This document shows positions 50,608 through 59,693 of a stretch of 64,000 nt of DNA, piece by piece. Below the pieces are notes generated by a model. That model was not told where the DNA came from. It did no database searches and saw nothing but the letters and a program-made list of their open reading frames with translations. Position numbers and translations under genes: made by a program. The stretch's first letter is position 1. The number at the start of each line of letters is the position of its first letter. The DNA is taken from the NCBI GenBank assembly GCA_944320685.1, contig CALUIK010000001.1:682001-746000 (forward strand). Reading direction: 5' to 3'. The stretch is from an uncultured Alistipes sp. Its GTDB lineage: Bacteria; Bacteroidota; Bacteroidia; Bacteroidales; Rikenellaceae.

Positions 50608-53600
50608 TCAATCTTTCTTTTCGCCCTTTCCTCTCTTTGCGGCCTTCGCATCGGCGTTCCCGGCCGCGGGTTTGTCGCCCACCGTCTCAAGCATCAGCTC
50701 GACGGCGCGGCGCAGCTGGATATCCTCGCCGCGGAGATGCGACGCGGGCGGGTTGGCAACGTAGATATCGGGCTCGACCTGCGTGTTCTCCGAGAAGACG
50801 CCGCGCATGTCGCGGCAACCCACCTGCGGGATGCCGAAGACGATCGTGGGGTCGATCTGCGTCTCCCACCATACGGCGGTCATGGTACCCGGCACGGGCG
50901 TACCCACCAGCTTGCCGAGGCCCAGCTCCTTGTATACCCACGGCGTGCCGCAGGCGTTCGAGTAGTTGTCCTCGCAGATGAGCATGCACGACGGCCGCAG
51001 CCACTTGTTGAAGGGGTCCGACCCGATATACTGGCCGCGCGGCACGAACTGCTGGTACTCCTTGCCGCCCAGCAGCGTCACCACATCGTCGTGGAGCCAG
51101 CCGCCGCCGTTGTGGCGCGTGTCGATAACCACAGCCTCGCAGTTGCGGAACCGCCCCAGAAGCTCGCTGTATAGGTGCCGGAAACTCTCGCTGTCCATCG
51201 CCCGTATGTGGACATAGCCCACACGGCCGTCCGAAAGGCGTTCCACCTCCTTGCGGCAGCGTTCACGCCAGCGGTTGTAGAGCAGCTCGTTCAGCTCGCC
51301 CGAGCTGATGCCGCGAACCGACACCTCGAACGTCTTGCCGCCCTTGCGGATGCCGAGGCGCATCTTGCGGCCCACCTTGCCCTCGAAGAGCGGATAGTAG
51401 TCCTCGCCCGCAAGGATCTTCTCGCCGTCGACACTCTCGATGATACAGCCAGCCTCGACATCGGTCTTCATCACGGCGAAAGGACTCTTGGCTATGATCT
51501 CCTTTATCTTGAGGCCGTCGCCTTCGTACTCCTCATCGAAGAAGACGCCGAGCGAGGCGGTAGCCAGCGACGCCCCCGGACCGTAGTAGCGCGCACCCGT
51601 ATGCGAGGCGTTCAGCTCGCCCAGCATCTCGGAGAGCATCTCCGTGAAGTCGTAGTTGTTGTTTATGTGGGGCAGGAAACGCGCGTAGACATCGCGGTAA
51701 TACTCCCAATCCACGCCGTGCAGATCCACATCGTAGAACTTGTCCTTGACCTGACTCCATACGTGGTTGAAGATATAGTCGCGCTCGTCGTAGGGACGGT
51801 ACTCTTGGAACGCCTCGAACTCGATCCACTTCGTCTCGCCGTTGGCCAGCGACACACGCTTCAAGCCGCCGCCGCACATGTATATGTTCTCCACATTGCG
51901 GTCGGCAACGAACGAACCGCCGCCGATGCCCTTGACCAGCATGCGCAGCGAGTAGTCCTTCAGGTCGCGCACCCACAGGTCGGCAGAGCCCTCCTCCGAC
52001 GCGACTATATAGTAGAGCTTGTCGCCCGCCTTCGAGAGCAGGGCCCCCACGCCGCGCGCCGAATGCGCCGTCAGGCGCACCACACGGTCACGGCAGTTTT
52101 CGAGGTCGAACTCCAGAGGCTCAACTTCGGGCACGGCCGCCTCGCCCTTCTCGCCGGCCTTATCCTCGGCCTTCTTCTCATCCTCGGCCTTCTTCTCATC
52201 CTCCTTCTTCTCTTTCTGCGACTTGTTCTCCTCCATGAGGGCCAAGTCCTCCTTGTTCATGCGGAACTTCTCGTAGGCCTCCAAGTCGAAGAACATGATG
52301 TAGACGTCGAACTCCGAGCCCCATGACCCGTGGCTGCGGTAGCCGGCACGGTCGCTGTACCATATCATCGCCTTGCCGTCGAGCGCCCACGAGGCGCCCT
52401 GGTCGGTATATCCGCTCTGCGTCAGGTTGTGCATCTCGCCCGATCCGTCGGCCTTGACCAGCACCACGTCCTTGTTGTTCCAGCCGCCGATGCCGATATA
52501 GTCCGAGAGGATCCAGCGGCTGTCGGGCGACCACTCGAAGTGCTGGTCGCCGTCCGAATATGAATACTGCCACTTGCCCTCCATGGCCGTGCGCACCTTG
52601 CCGCTCTTGAGGTTCACGACGCGGATGGCCGTACGGTCCTCCAAAAAGGCCACCTCCTTGCCGTCGGGGCTGTAGGCGGGCTGGAACGACGCCGTCTTCG
52701 AGTTGGTGAGGTTGCGCTCCTTGATGTCGGTGGCATAGGTAAACTGCTTCTCATCCTTGTCGGCGATCGTCGCCTCGTATATCTGCCACAGGCCGTCGCG
52801 CTCCGAGGCGTACACTATCGAGCGGCCGTCGGGCGAGAACTGCACGCCGCGCTCCTGATCCTGCGTCGAGGTTATCTGGCGCGTGGTGCGGTAGTCGACC
52901 GAGGTGACGTAGACGTCGCCGCCCATGACGAAGGCCACCTCCTTGCCCGTGGGCGAGGGAGAGATCTCCGTAGCGCCGTTGGTACGCAGGCGGCGCACGA
53001 CGTCGCGGTCGAGCTTGTCGGCCACGATCTCCACCCCGACCTTCTGCGGCTCGCCGCCCTCGCGCAGGGTGTAGAGTTCGCCGTCCTGCGAGAAGCAGAG
53101 CGTACCGTCGCGCGAAATGGTGAGGAACCGCACGGGGTTCTTCTCGAAGCGCGTCACCTGCTCGGCCTCCGAGGCTCCCTTGCGGCGGCGCCACACGTTC
53201 GAGGTGCCGTCCTGCTCCGAAAGGTAGTAGAACGACCCGCCGTCGGACGCCCACACCGGCTCGCGGTCCTCGCCATCGAAGTCGGTCTGCTGCGTATAGG
53301 TACGCTCACCGTCGAGCGTGCAGGTCCATATGTCCCGCGTGATCGAGGCCCTCTCGTGCTTGCGCCACGGGTCCTCGTAACCCTTGCGGTCGTGATAGAT
53401 CAGTTCACGGCCGTCGGCGCTCACCCATATATGCTCCATGGGCAGCGACGAGAAGAGGTGCGGGCGCCCGCCCCCTGTCGGCACCGAGTACACCTGCGGA
53501 AACTGCGACGAGGGGAACTGCGCATCCTCGGCCGAAGGCATGATGTAGGCCGAGAAGAGCAGCACGCTGTCCGAAAGGAAGGCCACGGGACGCTCCGACG

Positions 53601-53922
53601 TCGAGTGCGTCGTCAGGCGCCGCGGCTCCCCGCCGCCGGCATCGACGATGAAGACGTCCATGCCGCCCAGACGGTCCGAAGCGAAGGCTATGCTCCGGCT
53701 GTCGGGGCTCCATACGGGGTCGGTGTCGTGACCCGCATGCGAGGTGAGCTGCACGGCGCGGCCCCCTTCCGTCCCCACGATGTAGATGTCGCCCCGATAG
53801 GTGAAGGCGATACGCGTGCCGTCGGGCGAGATGGCGTTATGCCGCAGCCACAACGGCGTTTCGGCCGCCGCGGCGCACGTGACAGCCGCGGAAAGGGCCA
53901 AAGCAGTAAGGATTCTTTTCAT
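50608..53922 (-). CDS. Tricorn-like S41 peptidase, exported
   Basis: 1104 residues with a signal peptide (MKRILTALALSAAVTCAAA). Residues about 25-570 form tricorn-type beta-propellers with SPDGTRIAFTYRGDIYIV, SPDSRSIAFASDRLGG, SPDGRSIVYASERDG and similar repeats. A charged segment at about 570-610 (KKEDEKKAEDEKK) follows, then a second beta part, a PDZ domain (KTDVEAGCIIESVDGEKI) and the C-terminal peptidase with VVIDTRHNGGGWLHDD, LICEDNYSNACGTPWV (Ser nucleophile in NYSNA) and LVGTPVPGTM. It likely degrades peptides in the periplasm. Confidence 0.93.
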   Translation of the reverse strand: MKRILTALALSAAVTCAAAAETPLWLRHNAISPDGTRIAFTYRGDIYIVGTEGGRAVQLTSHAGHDTDPVWSPDSRSIAFASDRLGGMDVFIVDAGGGEPRRLTTHSTSERPVAFLSDSVLLFSAYIMPSAEDAQFPSSQFPQVYSVPTGGGRPHLFSSLPMEHIWVSADGRELIYHDRKGYEDPWRKHERASITRDIWTCTLDGERTYTQQTDFDGEDREPVWASDGGSFYYLSEQDGTSNVWRRRKGASEAEQVTRFEKNPVRFLTISRDGTLCFSQDGELYTLREGGEPQKVGVEIVADKLDRDVVRRLRTNGATEISPSPTGKEVAFVMGGDVYVTSVDYRTTRQITSTQDQERGVQFSPDGRSIVYASERDGLWQIYEATIADKDEKQFTYATDIKERNLTNSKTASFQPAYSPDGKEVAFLEDRTAIRVVNLKSGKVRTAMEGKWQYSYSDGDQHFEWSPDSRWILSDYIGIGGWNNKDVVLVKADGSGEMHNLTQSGYTDQGASWALDGKAMIWYSDRAGYRSHGSWGSEFDVYIMFFDLEAYEKFRMNKEDLALMEENKSQKEKKEDEKKAEDEKKAEDKAGEKGEAAVPEVEPLEFDLENCRDRVVRLTAHSARGVGALLSKAGDKLYYIVASEEGSADLWVRDLKDYSLRMLVKGIGGGSFVADRNVENIYMCGGGLKRVSLANGETKWIEFEAFQEYRPYDERDYIFNHVWSQVKDKFYDVDLHGVDWEYYRDVYARFLPHINNNYDFTEMLSEMLGELNASHTGARYYGPGASLATASLGVFFDEEYEGDGLKIKEIIAKSPFAVMKTDVEAGCIIESVDGEKILAGEDYYPLFEGKVGRKMRLGIRKGGKTFEVSVRGISSGELNELLYNRWRERCRKEVERLSDGRVGYVHIRAMDSESFRHLYSELLGRFRNCEAVVIDTRHNGGGWLHDDVVTLLGGKEYQQFVPRGQYIGSDPFNKWLRPSCMLICEDNYSNACGTPWVYKELGLGKLVGTPVPGTMTAVWWETQIDPTIVFGIPQVGCRDMRGVFSENTQVEPDIYVANPPASHLRGEDIQLRRAVELMLETVGDKPAAGNADAKAAKRGKGEKKD

Positions 53923-53971
53923 TAGATATGTTTTTTTACGGATTTGTAGTCGTCATGCCGGTTTTCCGACC

Positions 53972-53979
53972 CAAAATTA
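53972..53979 (-). promoter_or_regulatory. -7 box (TAATTTTG) of the S41 protease gene
   Basis: Minus-strand TAnnTTTG about 50 nt before the start at 53922. Divergent to the murA promoter. Confidence 0.55.
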
Positions 53980-54128
53980 ACTATAAAAACACGGGAATCG
54001 CTCCCCTCGCGGATCTTTTTTGTCCGAAACACCTCATTTACTGCGGTGCCGCCGCCGACACCGGCCTCCGCCCCCCCGCACCGCAACCGCATGCCGCAGC
54101 CACGGCAACCGAAAATCGCCGCCGCGAT

Positions 54129-54159
54129 TTTGCGCCTTCGCCATTATTCGCTACCTTTG
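54129..54159 (+). promoter_or_regulatory. Consensus promoter of murA (TTTG-N19-TACCTTTG)
   Basis: TTTG at 54129-54132 and TACCTTTG at 54152-54159, 19 nt apart; the ATG at 54180 is about 15 nt past the expected transcription start. Confidence 0.8.
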
Positions 54160-54179
54160 GAGAAACATTGATCCGAAAT

Positions 54180-55490
54180 ATGGCAGTATTCAAAGTCGAA
54201 GGGGGCACACGCCTCCGCGGCGCCGTCCGCCCGCAGGGCGCCAAAAACGAAGCATTACAGATACTCTGCGCCTCGCTGCTCACACCCGAGCGCGTCGTCG
54301 TGCACAACGTACCCCAGATACTCGACGTCATGCAGCTCATCGAGCTGCTCGCCGCAATGGGCGTCGAGGTCCGGCATCTCGGCGGCGACAGCTACTCGTT
54401 CCGAGCCGCAGACATCGACCTCGACTACCTGCGCAGCGACGACTACCACCGCCGCTGCCGCCGTCTCCGCGGCTCGGTCATGATGATAGGCCCGCTGCTG
54501 GCGCGCTTCGGAGTGGGATACATACCCAAGCCCGGAGGCGACAAGATCGGCCGCCGCCGCCTCGACACGCACTTCCTCGGATTCCAGAAACTCGGCGCCG
54601 CATTCGACTTCGACCAAGCCGAGGAGTTCTTCTCGGTAGAGGCAAAGCGCCTCAAGGGGTGCTACATGCTCCTCGACGAAGCCTCCGTGACAGGTACCGC
54701 CAACATAATCATGGCCGCCGTCTTCGCCGAGGGCGTCACCACGATATACAACGCCGCATGCGAACCCTACGTGCAGCAGCTCTGCCGCATGCTCAACCGC
54801 ATGGGCGCCCGAATCTCGGGCATAGCCTCGAACCTGCTCACCATAGAGGGCGTGCGGGAACTCCACGGCACCGAACATACGCTGCTGCCCGACATGATCG
54901 AGGTGGGCAGCTTCATCGGCATGGCCGCCATGACGCAGTCGGAACTTACGATAAAGGACGTCTCGTACGGCAACCTCGGCATCATACCGGCACAGTTCGC
55001 CCGCCTCGGAATACGCTTCGAGCAGCGCGGCGACGACATATACATTCCCCAGCAGGAGCACTACGCCATCGAGAGCTTCATCGACGGCTCCATAATGACC
55101 ATCGCCGACGCCCCGTGGCCCGGCCTCACGCCCGACCTGCTGTCGATATTCCTCGTGGTGGCGACGCAGGCCAAGGGCGCCGTGCTCATACACCAGAAGA
55201 TGTTCGAGAGCCGCCTCTTCTTCGTCGACAAGCTCATCGACATGGGGGCGCAGATCATCCTCTGCGACCCGCACCGCGCCACCGTCATAGGCCACGACCG
55301 CCGCATACCCCTGCGCGCCACGCGCATGTCGTCGCCCGACATACGCGCCGGCGTGGCGCTGCTCATCGCGGCCATGAGCGCCGAAGGCACCAGCACCATA
55401 CAGAACATCGAGCAGATCGACCGCGGCTACCGCGACATCGACGGCCGCCTCAACGCCCTCGGCGCACGCATAACCCGCATCGACGAGTAG
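54180..55490 (+). CDS. murA: UDP-N-acetylglucosamine 1-carboxyvinyltransferase
   Basis: First committed step of peptidoglycan synthesis: transfers enolpyruvate from PEP to UDP-GlcNAc. 436 residues. Lys22 in GAKNEAL is present. The loop that in E. coli carries the catalytic Cys115 (PGGC-type) reads [14 protein letters not shown], so Asp121 replaces Cys. [30 protein letters not shown] and [20 protein letters not shown] complete the enolpyruvate transferase fold. A Cys-to-Asp change at this site is known from fosfomycin-insensitive MurA enzymes. Start at 54180 follows the consensus promoter closely. Not followed by other mur genes. Confidence 0.95.
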   Translation: MAVFKVEGGTRLRGAVRPQGAKNEALQILCASLLTPERVVVHNVPQILDVMQLIELLAAMGVEVRHLGGDSYSFRAADIDLDYLRSDDYHRRCRRLRGSVMMIGPLLARFGVGYIPKPGGDKIGRRRLDTHFLGFQKLGAAFDFDQAEEFFSVEAKRLKGCYMLLDEASVTGTANIIMAAVFAEGVTTIYNAACEPYVQQLCRMLNRMGARISGIASNLLTIEGVRELHGTEHTLLPDMIEVGSFIGMAAMTQSELTIKDVSYGNLGIIPAQFARLGIRFEQRGDDIYIPQQEHYAIESFIDGSIMTIADAPWPGLTPDLLSIFLVVATQAKGAVLIHQKMFESRLFFVDKLIDMGAQIILCDPHRATVIGHDRRIPLRATRMSSPDIRAGVALLIAAMSAEGTSTIQNIEQIDRGYRDIDGRLNALGARITRIDE

Positions 55491-55585
55491 CCCGCCGCAC
55501 ATGCGCCCCAAAGGCCGGACACGGAAACCAATGCCGCCCCAGAGGAGCGGCCAAAAGAGAAACAAAAGGAAGAAAAGACCGAAAG

Positions 55586-56182
55586 ATGTTACTGGAATAT
55601 ACGAAGCACCGCGGCCGCATCGAAGTGATATGCGGTTCGATGTTCTCGGGCAAGACCGAGGAGCTGATACGCCGCCTGCGGCGTGCCGAGTTCGCGAACC
55701 AGAGAGTCGAGATCTTCAAGCCCGCCGTCGACACCCGCTACTCGGACGAGGAGGTCGTCTCGCACGAGGGACACTCGCTGCGTTCGACGCCCGTCGAGTC
55801 GCCGCAGACGATACTGCTCATGGCCAGCGGCGCCGACGTCGTAGGGATAGACGAGGCGCAGTTCTTCGACGGGAGCCTCACCGACGTATGCCGCACGCTC
55901 GCCTCGCAAGGCATACGGGTCATAGCCGCCGGCCTCGACATGGACTTCACGGGGCGCCCCTTCGGCCCCATGCCGGCGCTCATGGCCGTCGCGGAACACG
56001 TCACCAAGGTACATGCCATATGCGTGCGGTGCGGCGACCCCGCGCAATACTCCCACCGCCTGAAGGCCGATGCGCGCCTCGTCATGCTGGGCGAGAAAGA
56101 GTCCTACGAGCCCCTCTGCCGCCACTGCTTCGAGCAGGTCACGGCCGAGGAGCGGCAGGAGCAGGCTCCCGCGCAGAAATGA
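55586..56182 (+). CDS. tdk: Thymidine kinase
   Basis: Phosphorylates thymidine in salvage. 198 residues of the type II bacterial family. The P-loop [29 protein letters not shown] with [23 protein letters not shown] and a zinc ribbon [13 protein letters not shown] with CRHC are present. The start [20 protein letters not shown] at 55586 gives the right length; the longer frame upstream is a shadow of murA. It follows murA by 95 bp and ends at a terminator shared with the convergent gene. Confidence 0.95.
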   Translation: MLLEYTKHRGRIEVICGSMFSGKTEELIRRLRRAEFANQRVEIFKPAVDTRYSDEEVVSHEGHSLRSTPVESPQTILLMASGADVVGIDEAQFFDGSLTDVCRTLASQGIRVIAAGLDMDFTGRPFGPMPALMAVAEHVTKVHAICVRCGDPAQYSHRLKADARLVMLGEKESYEPLCRHCFEQVTAEERQEQAPAQK

Positions 56183-56220
56183 CCCCGCTCCGTCGCGAAA
56201 CGGCGGCACAGGACAAAGAA

Positions 56221-56248
56221 GCGGCCGGCCCCATTCGGGGCCGGCCGC
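56221..56248. terminator. Terminator between tdk and the convergent gene
   Basis: Perfect 12-bp GC stem (56221-56232 with 56237-56248) with an ATTC loop; leftward it is followed by TTCTTTG. Confidence 0.8.
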
Positions 56249-56270
56249 CATGCTTCCGCGCACCGAAGCA

Positions 56271-57209
56271 TCACTTCACGAACTTGGCCTTCGAGAGATA
56301 CTTGGCGCTCTGCTTGGCAGCCTCGAACATGGAAGCCATGATCTCGGCGTCAGAGAGCTTCTCGCCCGCGGCGTTACGCTCCTCGCGCAGCCAGCCCGGG
56401 ATCTCGATCTCAACCACATAATCCTTCATGCCGTTGGCATAGAACTGGTCGAATATCGCCTCGAAGTCGATCGTTCCGCTGGCTCCGATAACGAAGTCGT
56501 CCTTCACATGGAGCATGCGGATACGGTTGGGATACTTCTTCAGGTAAGCCACGGGATCCTTGCCGCCCTTGCTGCACCAGTATACGTCCAGCTCGAAGAA
56601 TACGTAACTCGGGTCGGTATGCTCGACCAGATACTCCCACATAACCTTGCCCGAGTCCTTGAGTTTGCCGAACTCGCCCGAATGGTTGTGGTAACCCAGT
56701 TTGAGGCCGTACTCCGAGGCTATCTTGCCGATACGGTTGAAGTAGTCGCACATCTGCTGCACCCCTTTCTCGGTGTAGTCGACGCCGTAGCTCGGGATCA
56801 CGACGTAACGGCCGCCGCACGCCTTCTGTATCTCGAAGATCCGGCGCCAGCGGGCGATTACCTCCTCCTCCTTGGCGGGGTCCTCCTGTATGCCCGTATG
56901 CGTCGAGACGATCTCCATGCCGTTGCGGTCACAGATGGCCTTGAACTCGGCAGGCTCCAGTCCGAACACCTTGGTATCGCCGCCCCACTGCACCAGCTCG
57001 GCGACGTTATAGCCCATATCGGACAGACGTTCGATCGATCCTGCGGGGTCTTTCTGCATGGCACCCATTACCGAGTAGAGTTGAATGCCGATCTTCTTTT
57101 TCTTTGCGGCCGCCTGTTGGGGGAAGGCAAGCATGCCTGCGGATGCCGCGACGCATATTACCGTCAACGCCGCCTTGCGGCATCCCGCCCAAAAAGTTAA
57201 GGTCTTCAT
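56271..57209 (-). CDS. Exported sugar phosphate isomerase/epimerase-like TIM-barrel protein
   Basis: 312 residues. An N-terminal signal peptide (KAALTVICVAASAGMLAFPQQAAA) precedes a xylose-isomerase-like barrel: IGIQLYSVMGAMQ, MEIVSTHTGI, RYVVIPSYGVDY, LKLGYHNHSGEF (metal-binding His), YVFFELDVYW and RMLHVKDD. Family members often need a divalent metal and act on keto/aldo sugars. Export is unusual for a sugar-phosphate enzyme, so the true substrate is likely an unphosphorylated sugar in the periplasm. The start at 57209 gives the signal peptide. Confidence 0.85.
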   Translation of the reverse strand: MKTLTFWAGCRKAALTVICVAASAGMLAFPQQAAAKKKKIGIQLYSVMGAMQKDPAGSIERLSDMGYNVAELVQWGGDTKVFGLEPAEFKAICDRNGMEIVSTHTGIQEDPAKEEEVIARWRRIFEIQKACGGRYVVIPSYGVDYTEKGVQQMCDYFNRIGKIASEYGLKLGYHNHSGEFGKLKDSGKVMWEYLVEHTDPSYVFFELDVYWCSKGGKDPVAYLKKYPNRIRMLHVKDDFVIGASGTIDFEAIFDQFYANGMKDYVVEIEIPGWLREERNAAGEKLSDAEIMASMFEAAKQSAKYLSKAKFVK

Positions 57210-57555
57210 AGTTATGTTGCATTTAGTTAAGCGCCCCGCAAAATCGGTTTTTGCGAGGCGGTACATTTACTGCAAATATACGCATAAAATCCTTTCCGCA
57301 CAACAGTTTTCACGGCATTATCCCTTTCCGTGCAGGCGATACGCCGCCTCGCGGATCTCATCCACATGCCCAATCGTCAGATATACATCGTACTCATACA
57401 CGAATCAGGGCGCAATGGCTGACTTGCCTTACCGTGGCAAATATGAACAGCCCCCGCCCTGCGGATACGACGGCCCCTCAAAACGGCACGTCGTCATATC
57501 GGCCGCGCCGGGGAAATAGCCCCCCCAACGGCCTTCATCCACAGCGGCGGGGAGA
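57210..57555. other. Intergenic region of about 350 nt
   Basis: Contains the promoter at 57273-57304. Short frames at 57318-57401 (minus, 27 codons) and 57415-57519 (plus, 34 codons) exist but show no family or ribosome-site support. Ends at the rpmH terminator. Confidence 0.5.
57273..57304 (-). promoter_or_regulatory. Promoter of the epimerase-like gene (GTTG-N20-TATATTTG)
   Basis: Minus-strand GTTG at 57301-57304 and TATATTTG at 57273-57280, 20 nt apart, about 64 nt before the ATG. Confidence 0.65.
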
Positions 57556-57595
57556 AAAAACGACAGGGAACCGCGTCCGGTTCCCTGTCGTTTTT
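57556..57595 (-). terminator. Terminator of rpmH
   Basis: Perfect 17-bp stem (57556-57572 with 57579-57595), 6-nt loop, with A and T ends that suit termination in both directions. It lies 18 nt from the rpmH stop codon. Confidence 0.9.
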
Positions 57596-57613
57596 CCGAC
57601 TGCGTCGGTAAAA

Positions 57614-57775
57614 CTAAGCGTACTTGAAAGTCGACTCGTCCGAAACGGTCAGCTTCTTGCGTCCCTTGGCGCGACGCGCAGCCAACACCTTGCGGCCGTT
57701 GGCCGTAGCCATTCTCTGGCGGAATCCGTGCTTGTTGATCCGCTTGCGGCGAGAAGGCTGATAAGTTCTTTTCAT
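57614..57775 (-). CDS. rpmH: 50S ribosomal protein L34
   Basis: A 53-residue, very basic protein that is not obvious from long-frame searches. It reads [18 protein letters not shown]..., then [19 protein letters not shown], the unmistakable L34 pattern, ending [11 protein letters not shown]. An alternative start 6 bp upstream (57781) adds Met-Ala. It has a consensus promoter at 57884-57914 and a perfect terminator, so it is expressed alone with a leader of about 100 nt. Confidence 0.97.
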   Translation of the reverse strand: MKRTYQPSRRKRINKHGFRQRMATANGRKVLAARRAKGRKKLTVSDESTFKYA

Positions 57776-57883
57776 TGCCATAACGATATCGTATTTATGT
57801 TTGTTCTACTCCGCCCGCCGGCATCCCGCCGATAGGCACTGCGCTCCGGCCGACCATGCATGCAGGTGGTCCGACGCGGAGTG

Positions 57884-57914
57884 CAAAGGTAAGAGCTTTT
57901 TCCTTTTCCGCAAA
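57884..57914 (-). promoter_or_regulatory. Consensus promoter of rpmH (TTTG-N19-TACCTTTG)
   Basis: Minus-strand TTTG at 57911-57914 and TACCTTTG at 57884-57891, 19 nt apart. The leader to the start codon is about 100 nt. Confidence 0.85.
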
Positions 57915-58019
57915 ATATTTTCACGACAAATCGTATTCAGAGCCTCGTTTTCACCGGTAAAAGGCACCCGCGCCCTTTACGGAACCGCCGCCCGGCATCC
58001 CCGCAGGCGCCCGCACCCG

Positions 58020-58577
58020 CTACATGCCCTCGAAGAGGTCCAGCTCGCCACGCTCCGCCTTGCCGTAGATCGCCGCCAGCTCCCCTACGACGGGCGAGAT
58101 GAGCTCCACGGTGTCGGCGATGGCCGCCGAACCCTTGCCGTCGCCCCTGATGCGGTAGAGCATCGCCGCATAGAGCGCGCGGAAGCATATCTCCGTGTCG
58201 GAGATATTGTCGTCGTGCAACAGCGCCCGCAGCTTCGGCAGCTCGGGCGCAAGGCGCGCGAAGGTCGTGCGGTAGTGTTCCCCCGCGGGCGCCCGCATGA
58301 GGTGCAGGTGGAGGTTGTGGAGGTCGCCTATGAGGTGGAGCGTATGGTCGAGGTGTCCGCCCTGTTCCTTCCCCTCCTTGCGCAGCAGCCCCGCCAGATC
58401 GAGGTACCATGCCAGAATCTCATCCTTGCGCTGCTGCGGCACGTCGCGCGGCGCCACCAGCTGCGAATATATCGCCTCGGGGCTAAGCTGCAACGCCCGC
58501 AGCAGATCCTCCAGCTGCCACAGATAGAGGATGTACTCCGCGATGTTCTCCTTGCGTTTGGCCTGTGCTATATCCAT
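58020..58577 (-). CDS. DUF4924 family protein
   Basis: 185 residues, mostly alpha-helical, no signal peptide. MDIAQAKRKENIAEYILYLWQLEDLLRAL at the start and LLHDDNISDTEICFRALYAAMLYRI in the middle are typical of the Bacteroidetes-specific DUF4924 family. Function unknown. It lies 59 bp after the double DUF4488 gene on the same strand and may be cotranscribed with it. Confidence 0.85.
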   Translation of the reverse strand: MDIAQAKRKENIAEYILYLWQLEDLLRALQLSPEAIYSQLVAPRDVPQQRKDEILAWYLDLAGLLRKEGKEQGGHLDHTLHLIGDLHNLHLHLMRAPAGEHYRTTFARLAPELPKLRALLHDDNISDTEICFRALYAAMLYRIRGDGKGSAAIADTVELISPVVGELAAIYGKAERGELDLFEGM

Positions 58578-58636
58578 ATTTCCCAGTTACAGTTAATGTC
58601 TTTTCCAGTCCGGCCCGCCACTCGGGCGCGGGACGG

Positions 58637-59539
58637 CTACATGCCGGTGGAGGGCGTCTTCCGCTTCCCGCCAGTACCGATGACGCGGGCCCACTGCTCC
58701 GTAAACGCGCCTTCCCGCCCGGGCAATGAGAATGTCACCTGAAGGAACTGTCCGTCGTCATCGGTGAATATGCACTCGAACGAGGTATCGACACCCTCCA
58801 GTTCGGGGTTCGCCGCGCTCTCCGAGACGCACTCGACATACTTGTCGGGCTCCTGCGCCGCATAGCTGCCATGCGCCGCGACCCGCGCCGCACCGTCCTG
58901 CGACGTCATGTTCACCGTGACAAACGTACCGTCGGTGCGGTATATTTTGTATATAGGGGCATAAACGTACCTCCCGTCGTCGGTATGGTAGCACAACTGC
59001 CACACCCCCTCCAGCGACTCTGCCAGAGCCTTCGCGCGGAGGGGCGTCCGCTTCGCCTTGGCCGCAGCGGGGCGGCATACCGTATACCACGCCTCGCGCC
59101 CGACACCGCCGCCCGACGGGAAGAGGAAAGACATCGAATCGCCCCTTATGGTATAGATTATCGCATTATCCTCGCCCGCACGGTGCGAGTCGTATATGCT
59201 CTCCCCGAGCGACTCGACCAGCTGGTGATCCGACAGCACGCGGTACGAACCCGAGGTGGTAATAATCGCCGGCAGCGTCCTCTGCGGCATGGCCAGAACG
59301 GTGTAGAACGTGCCGTCGGGATTGTATATCTTCAGAAAGGGGTTCATCATGAATTTCGTATCGCCGCCGGCATCCCGAACGATGCCGCACCGCTGGTATA
59401 TCCCCGGCACCCGCGACTTCGAAAGGGGCGCGGGCACTCCGCCGCCGTCCTTCGTGACCTGCTTCGCGCCGCCATCCTGTGCCGGCGCGGCAGACATTCC
59501 GGCAAGCAGCGCCGCAAACACGAGAATCGTTCGTTTCAT
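58637..59539 (-). CDS. Exported protein with two DUF4488-like domains
   Basis: 300 residues with a signal peptide (MKRTILVFAALLAGMSAAPA). Two similar halves are visible: GIYQRCGI...FLKIYNPDGTFYTVLAM...SGSYRVLSDHQLVESLGES and GVWQLCYH...YKIYRTDGTFVTVNMTS...HGSYAAQEPDKYVECVSES. Each follows the DUF4488 lipocalin-like outline. The duplication is within one chain. Role unknown. A consensus promoter lies 95 nt upstream. Confidence 0.85.
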   Translation of the reverse strand: MKRTILVFAALLAGMSAAPAQDGGAKQVTKDGGGVPAPLSKSRVPGIYQRCGIVRDAGGDTKFMMNPFLKIYNPDGTFYTVLAMPQRTLPAIITTSGSYRVLSDHQLVESLGESIYDSHRAGEDNAIIYTIRGDSMSFLFPSGGGVGREAWYTVCRPAAAKAKRTPLRAKALAESLEGVWQLCYHTDDGRYVYAPIYKIYRTDGTFVTVNMTSQDGAARVAAHGSYAAQEPDKYVECVSESAANPELEGVDTSFECIFTDDDGQFLQVTFSLPGREGAFTEQWARVIGTGGKRKTPSTGM

Positions 59540-59633
59540 GGGCTATTGTCCTTTAAATGGTCAGGATGTTTTCCACAACCCCGCCGCCGCAGGACGGCGG
59601 CAGGAAAGCGCCGTGCGGGCCGCATGGCTTCCT

Positions 59634-59664
59634 CAAATTTAGGCAAAAAATCCGGACTTGCAAA
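59634..59664 (-). promoter_or_regulatory. Consensus promoter of the DUF4488 gene (TTTG-N19-TAAATTTG)
   Basis: Minus-strand TTTG at 59661-59664 and TAAATTTG at 59634-59641, 19 nt apart, giving a leader of about 90 nt. Confidence 0.8.
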
Positions 59665-59693
59665 GCCCCTGCCGCAAAAACCAGCCGCGCACG

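Noticed and set aside
54020..55585. Long open frame upstream of tdk
   Set aside because: It is an alternate frame of murA, rich in Arg/His/Pro, and lacks thymidine kinase features.
57318..57401. Minus-strand 27-codon frame with GTG start (MYEYDVYLTIGHVDEIREAA...)
   Set aside because: Amino-acid composition is plausible, but there is no promoter box, no recognisable family and the frame is too short to support. It could be a relic of a degraded gene.
57415..57519. Plus-strand 34-codon frame starting MADLPYRGKYEQPPPCGYDG
   Set aside because: Pro-rich with no homology that I recognise and no promoter; probably chance in GC-rich DNA.
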